Assembly (NCBI GenBank): GCA_004154925.1
Contig: QJNS01000252.1
Span: forward strand, 47,332-111,331
Direction of reading: 5' to 3'
Source: Monosporascus cannonballus
Lineage: Eukaryota > Ascomycota > Sordariomycetes > Xylariales
DNA length: 64,000 nt
Position 1 is the stretch's first letter. Each line of letters opens with the position of its first letter. The translations under genes and the position numbers were made by a program. Positions 59,045-64,000 of this stretch are shown one piece after another. Below the pieces are notes generated by a model that saw only the letters and a list, made by a program, of their open reading frames with translations, made no database searches and had not been told where the DNA came from.

Positions 59045-60897
59045 ATGACTTCTTCCCTGGCCGCCCTTATTTCGGCCTTGCCCGAGGGCGACGGCTGGGG
59101 ACCCGCTCCCACGACCGAGACAACGCTGAATGGCGTCCCATACGCACCATTCTCCAAGGGCGACAAGCTGGGTCGCATGGCGGACTGGACTGCGGATAGC
59201 AAGGATAGAGATGGCCGGGGCGGCAGACAGCAGTACAATCGCAACTATCGCGGTATGACCCTTCCAGATCCCCTCGGTGTTTTATTATATGCATTGTGAG
59301 AACTAACGTTCGCTTCTTGGGAGCCAGACCAGCAAATCTACGGTGCAGGCAGTGCCGCCCTCTTCGCGGCCCCTGTTGTCGAGGCTGACGAGAACTCCTT
59401 TTCCGTCGTCAGCAGAGAACCCACCAAGACGAGGTACGGTCGTGGCGCCGTCTTCACGCGCGGTCGTGGCCAACGAGGAGGTGCCCGCCAGGATACCAGG
59501 GGTGGCCGCGCTCAGCTCTCGCGTACCGGACGAGGTGGCCAGCAGGGCTATGGTGGCTATGATAGCCGCGGCGGTCGGTCGAATGCCACTCGCGGGCGCC
59601 GCTTTGGATGGAGAGACTACGACAAGCCGGCCAGGAACCGGGATGCTTCCATCAACATCAAGCCTGACTGGCAGCTGCTTGAGGAGATTGATTTCAACAG
59701 GTTATCCAAGTTGAACCTCGATGCCGACGAGGGTGAAGACATGGATAGTTACGGTTTCCTCTACTACTACGATCGCTCCTTCGACAAGCAACCCGTCAAG
59801 TCGGCCGAGAGAAAGCTCACTCCTATGGACCGCGCGGCATATAATGTTACAACCTCTTCCGACCCTGTGATTCAGGAACTCGCCGAGAAAGATGAGGCTA
59901 CGATCTTTGCCACCGACAGCGTTCTGTCCATGCTCATGTGCGCGCCTCGCTCGGTGTACCCCTGGGATATCGTCATTGCGAAACAGGGCAACAAGGTATT
60001 CCTTGACAAGCGTGATAATGCTACGCTTGACATGGTGACCGTCAACGAGAATGCCGCCGACGCGCCGCTGGAGGCTGCCGACGGTAGCAAGGACGGCATT
60101 AACCAGCCGGCCGCGCTGGCCGAAGAGGCCACGTACATCAACCACAACTTCGCCAACCAGGTCGTCCTGGAGAACGAGTCTCAGAAAGTCGAGATGGCTC
60201 ACGAGAACCCATTCTACAATGCTGCCGAGGAGACTGAGCCTCCCGCCAGCAAGGCTTACAAGTACCGGAGATTCGATCTCTCTACAAGCGAAGAGGACCC
60301 CATGTACCTCATCGTCCGGACGGAAATCGATGCTGTGCAGAAGAACGCCATCAGTGGCGAAGACCAGCAGCTGGTCGTGAAGGCGCTCAACGAGTTTGAC
60401 AACAAGGCTCAAGGCAGCGGCAGCGCACTAGACTGGAGGACTAAATTGGTCACGCAGCGCGGTGCCGTCGTGGCTACCGAGATGAAGAACAACAGCGTCA
60501 AGCTTGCACGGTGGACAGTGCAGAGCATTCTTGCTAAGGCGGATGTTATGAAACTTGGGTCAGTATCCCCTGCTTTTTGTATTGACTTAAAGTGTACAAC
60601 TGACAGTTTCCTAGTTTCGTGTCTCGTGCTAACCCTAAGACCAACGATAAGCACGTTATCCTGGGAGTGATTGGGTGGAAGCCTCGAGACTTCGCCAACC
60701 AGATGAACCTGTCTCTGTCCAACGGCTGGGGTATCGTGCGGACTATCGCCGATATGTGCCTGAAGCGTGATGACGGCAAGTTAGTGCTAGTGAAGGATCC
60801 TAACAAGTCGATCTTGCGCCTATACGAGGTTCCCGCGGGTAGCTTCGACGAGGAAGGCGAGGGGGAGACGATCGCCGAGGAGGTTGCAGAGGAGTAA
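59045..60897 (+). CDS. eIF3d: Eukaryotic translation initiation factor 3 subunit D, 3 exons
   Basis: Encodes 573 aa. Exons are 59045-59252, 59328-60558 and 60615-60897. Introns 59253-59327 (GTATGA..CCAG) and 60559-60614 (GTCAGT..CTAG) keep frame, giving [11 protein letters not shown] and [12 protein letters not shown]. The N-terminus is [20 protein letters not shown]. An Arg/Gly-rich RGG-like stretch follows ([22 protein letters not shown], about 115-160). The conserved eIF3d core includes [60 protein letters not shown], and [20 protein letters not shown] near the end. eIF3d sits at the mRNA exit side of the 43S complex and in animals has a cap-binding pocket. An acidic C-terminal tail is present as in homologues. 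Fission yeast and filamentous fungi have it; budding yeast lacks it. Confidence 0.96.
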
Positions 60898-61488
60898 GCG
60901 GAGATACGTCTTGCTCGGTAGGGCCTTCACGTTGGCATCCGAGGCCTTGTCCGGAGAAGCCAAGGGGATAGCAATCACTGCAAAATAGAGACCTTACTTC
61001 TTGGGAGAAAAGTTGCTTGATAAAGAAGACCCCACTATATGGTTTTAAGGGGGTATGAATTGCCGTCATGTTGGGTTGATACAAGTTCCTGACCTAGATG
61101 GGGACCATATGCTTCGCCACCCTCAAACCTGGAATATAGACTCTCTCGAAGGAGGAATGACCATTAAGAATTCATGCAGTATACTGGCGCCGTGAGAATA
61201 CCGGTATATTCAAGCTTTGTGATAACTGCCCCGCTGGGTCTCAACCCCCCCGCCAGCAAACCCCCCCCCCCACTTTTCACCTTTCTTATCAGTCGATTGC
61301 CCCCCCATCAACGGTTTTCGAGTTGTGACGTCTTTGCCTCCCTACTTGCTATATCCTTCGTATGTGCATATTCATATCGACATCTCTCGAGACTTTGTCA
61401 GTGGTTGATCCTCCGAGCCCAATCGCAAAAGTCCTCACTACTATTCCTGCTCCTCTTAGTGACAGACCCCCTGGTTCCCTGGAGAACA
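60898..61488. promoter_or_regulatory. Intergenic region and RPE1 promoter
   Basis: 591 bp with pyrimidine-rich sequence ahead of RPE1, including a C11 run (61261-61271) and shorter C runs at 61245 and 61301. CT-rich leaders are common before highly expressed fungal housekeeping genes. No gene is seen. Confidence 0.5.
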
Positions 61489-62649
61489 ATGGCGCCAAAC
61501 GCCATCATCGCCCCCTCGATCCTGTCGGCGGACTTCGCCCAGCTGGGCGCCGACTGCAAGAGGACCATGGACCAGGGAGCTGACTGGCTGCACGTCGATA
61601 TCATGTAAGTCCGTGTTTCGCTCGTCGCAAGGTGGGGGATGAGGGTGAGGTGCGCGAGAGAGATCCGTTGTATAGTATAGGGATGGGTTGATTGGGTATG
61701 GTATATTGACGGAGGGATTTTACAAAAACAGGGACGGCCACTTCGTCCCCAATATCACCTTCGGCGCGCCCGTCGTGGCCAAGATCCGGAGACACGTCGA
61801 CCAGCCGGTCGCTAAGTACGGCCGCGGCACCTTCGACTGCCATATGATGATCGCCGAGGTGAGTAACCGAACCGGAGACGAAGTTGATCGATGCTTCTCC
61901 CTCCCCGTTTTCTTTACCCGACCTCCCTACCCACCGGCACCTGTACGAAACACCGGCTGGCTAACTACTGTCCCGCGCACCCGCAGCCCAAGAAGTGGGT
62001 CAAGGAGTTCAAGAAGGCCGGCTGCGACCTCTACTGCTTCCACTACGAGGCCGCGTTCTCGAGCGCCGCCGAGAGCCCCGAGGACACCGGGTCCGACGCC
62101 GCCGCCGCGAAGACGAACCCCCGCGAGCTCGTCCGCTACATCCACGACCAGGGCCTGCTGGCCGGCGTCGCCATCAAGCCCGCCACGGGGCCCGAGGTGC
62201 TGTACGAGCTGCTGGACAGCCCGGACGAGAAGGAGAGGCCGGATGTCAGTTTTCTTTTTCTCTTCTTTGGCCCGTACCCCTATCCCGACCCCGCTCACCC
62301 CCTTTTCGTTTTTCTCGGCTCCAACTTTATACATTTGTAGACGGCGTTGTGGCTGACGTCTATATTACATTACCACGTGCAGATGGTACTCGTCATGACC
62401 GTCGAGCCCGGCTTCGGCGGCCAGAAGTTCATGGCCTCGGAGCTGCCCAAGGTCACGGAACTACGCAGGAGGTACCCCGACCTCAACATCGAGGTCGACG
62501 GGGGCCTGGGCCCCGCCACCATCGACCAGGCCGCCGGCGCCGGCGCCAACGTCATCGTCGCGGGCCGCGCCGTGTTCGGCGCCAAGGCCCCCGCTGAGGT
62601 TATTTCGATGCTGAGGGAGTCGGTGGAGAAGAGGCCAGGGAAGCCGTGA
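61489..62649 (+). CDS. RPE1: Ribulose-phosphate 3-epimerase, 4 exons
   Basis: Encodes 255 aa. Exons are 61489-61604, 61732-61858, 61987-62244 and 62383-62649; introns are 127, 128 and 138 bp with GTAAGT, GTGAGT and GTCAGT donors. The enzyme interconverts ribulose-5-phosphate and xylulose-5-phosphate in the cytosolic pentose phosphate pathway. TIM-barrel motifs are in place: [13 protein letters not shown], metal and catalytic LHVDIMDGHFVPN (completed across intron 1), [14 protein letters not shown] (across intron 2), [23 protein letters not shown] and [11 protein letters not shown]. An insert of about 15-20 residues ([20 protein letters not shown]) extends one loop, as in several fungal enzymes. 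Coding exons are very GC-rich in third positions while introns are not. Start context is ACAATGGC. Confidence 0.95.
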
Positions 62650-63910
62650 GGGAGTGGGAGGAGAGGACTGGGGGGAGTTGGACCGCTGGGGATGATCGGG
62701 TGTGTTCGGGAGAGTGGAAAAATAGCATGTAAATAGATGTGTTCTAGATTGTTGGCCATGGAGTTCTGAGTGTGTGCATTCGGAATTTGCTACGGCGGAT
62801 CTAATGTTGAGGGCCTGTCTTGGACACTCCGCACTTCCCCTGTCTGGTGTCTTCTCTGTTACTTCCTGGGGTACTCGACATTGACTGTGCTATATATATG
62901 TCCTTCCTACCCGACCTATACTACCACGGCCGTCATGGTCTAGACCTCGAGACGCAGTCCACATTCCTAGCTAAAGCCATTTATGAGAAGTTCGTGGTCA
63001 TCCACCATTTTTAGTCCTGCCTGTACAAAGGCTGCCCTGGGCTTGGGACAGGATCGCAACCGTAAGCAAGTTTGGCCATAGTTAGTGTCTTACCTCTCTC
63101 CGTATAAGGCATGACTTTCCTACGTGATCGGGGTTCCCACCCACTGAAACGTGTCTCGCAGGACCTCACTCTCTCGGGTACTCTCGAGAATTAATTACTG
63201 AGTCGAGACACTGCAGTGAGCCGTCGCCGCGGCTCGTCAGCCTCCCATCCTGTTGGTGGGATTTGACCATCTTTGCGAGAGAACTCGCACTAACTCCTCC
63301 GCTCGAGTGGCGTCGGTCGGTCATGGCTAGGTTAAGATCGACGGCTCCTTTTGAGAATGCTTCTCCGTAAGGACATTTGCAGTGGAAGGCTTTGCGCGGA
63401 CCGTCCTAGTCGCCCGCGAAATTCTGTTCAACAGATTCAAGCTATCTAGCCAGGCACTACAACCTGAAGTGGAGGATCTCGCCAGTATCGGTGTCACAGA
63501 AGACATACTGTCTCATAGCAGGATTCGGCCTAATAATCGCGGTCTCTGTGATTCCACGGAGGCCTCCACAACTGCCTAGAGGCCGAGTCTGACCATGTTC
63601 CAGGGCGCTATAGCCCCCCATCCCCAACGTTACTGTAGGTAACTAGGACAGCGTCTCTCCAAGCGACTACGATGTAATGCGACGGGTTTCGGGCAGTGTA
63701 TATATACTTTATACTAGAGACAATACTTGGGGCAGATGATCCCTTCTCGGCTCTATAGGGACAGAGGGGGCCGAGGGCATCTCCGTAATATGCCCAACTT
63801 TCCGTCTGTCTAGTCAGGTCGACCCTCGTCTTCATATCTACTTCATGTAAAAGCAAGACAGTTTACTGAGCATGATGATGCGTGTTAAGTTCACCGTGGA
63901 CACAAGCAGT

Positions 63911-63911
<1 letters not shown>
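62650..63911. other. Terminal intergenic region
   Basis: About 1.26 kb after RPE1 with no supported gene. Open frames are short and on both strands. Confidence 0.5.

Positions 63912-64000
<89 letters not shown>
63912..64000. repeat. Poly-G run reaching the window end
   Basis: At least 89 consecutive G with no interruption, continuing to the last base. Natural G tracts of this length are very rare in fungal genomes; see findings. Confidence 0.95.

Noticed and set aside
1..64000. CRISPR arrays, bacterial operons, riboswitches, functional tRNA genes
   Set aside because: No regularly spaced repeats were seen; the genes are eukaryotic with introns; TTCGA-type T-arms in the gaps lacked matching stems.

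Overview
The window is nuclear DNA of a filamentous ascomycete, most likely a Sordariomycete. The evidence is as follows: short spliceosomal introns of about 50-155 bp with GT..AG ends, often with CTAAC/CTAAT branch sites; a lone dispersed 5S rRNA gene; a gene set typical of filamentous fungi (KipA-type kinesin, Frizzled-like receptor, Rim15, endopolyphosphatase Ppn1); and AT-rich gene-poor blocks with decayed transposon ends. I cannot place it to genus.

Layout, left to right. 0-9 kb: an MFS transporter (-), a doubtful small spliced ORF (-), a 5S rRNA gene (+), a 391-aa orphan protein (-), and a GC-rich 184-aa orphan ORF (+) behind a clear TATA box. 9-24 kb: a FUT8-like type II membrane glycosyltransferase (-), a KIP2/KipA kinesin-7 (-) and an STK19-family winged-helix protein (-), separated by empty gaps of about 4 kb. 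24-33 kb: a five-exon histidine phosphatase/PGAM-family gene (+), endopolyphosphatase PPN1 (+) and a four-exon Frizzled/Smoothened-like seven-TM receptor (-). 33-52 kb: two gene deserts (10.9 and 6.5 kb) around one five-exon bZIP transcription factor gene (-). The first desert holds a degenerate pogo-like MITE, a foldback element of about 175 bp, a tRNA-like promoter relic and several palindromes. 52-63 kb: three + strand housekeeping genes: the RIM15 nutrient-response kinase, translation factor eIF3d and ribulose-phosphate 3-epimerase RPE1. The window ends in 89 consecutive G, probably a sequencing or contig-end artefact.

No biosynthetic cluster or operon-like system is visible. Thematic links are loose: Rim15 (starvation and quiescence), Ppn1 (vacuolar polyphosphate), the Frizzled-like receptor and the bZIP factor all relate to nutrient or stress response, but nothing in the sequence shows co-regulation. 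I did not find a convincing undescribed multi-gene system. The least explained items are the two orphan proteins, the Rim15 receiver domain with Glu in place of the phospho-acceptor Asp, and the fossil mobile elements in the desert. Gene models were spliced by eye from ORFs, splice signals and family knowledge. No search was run.
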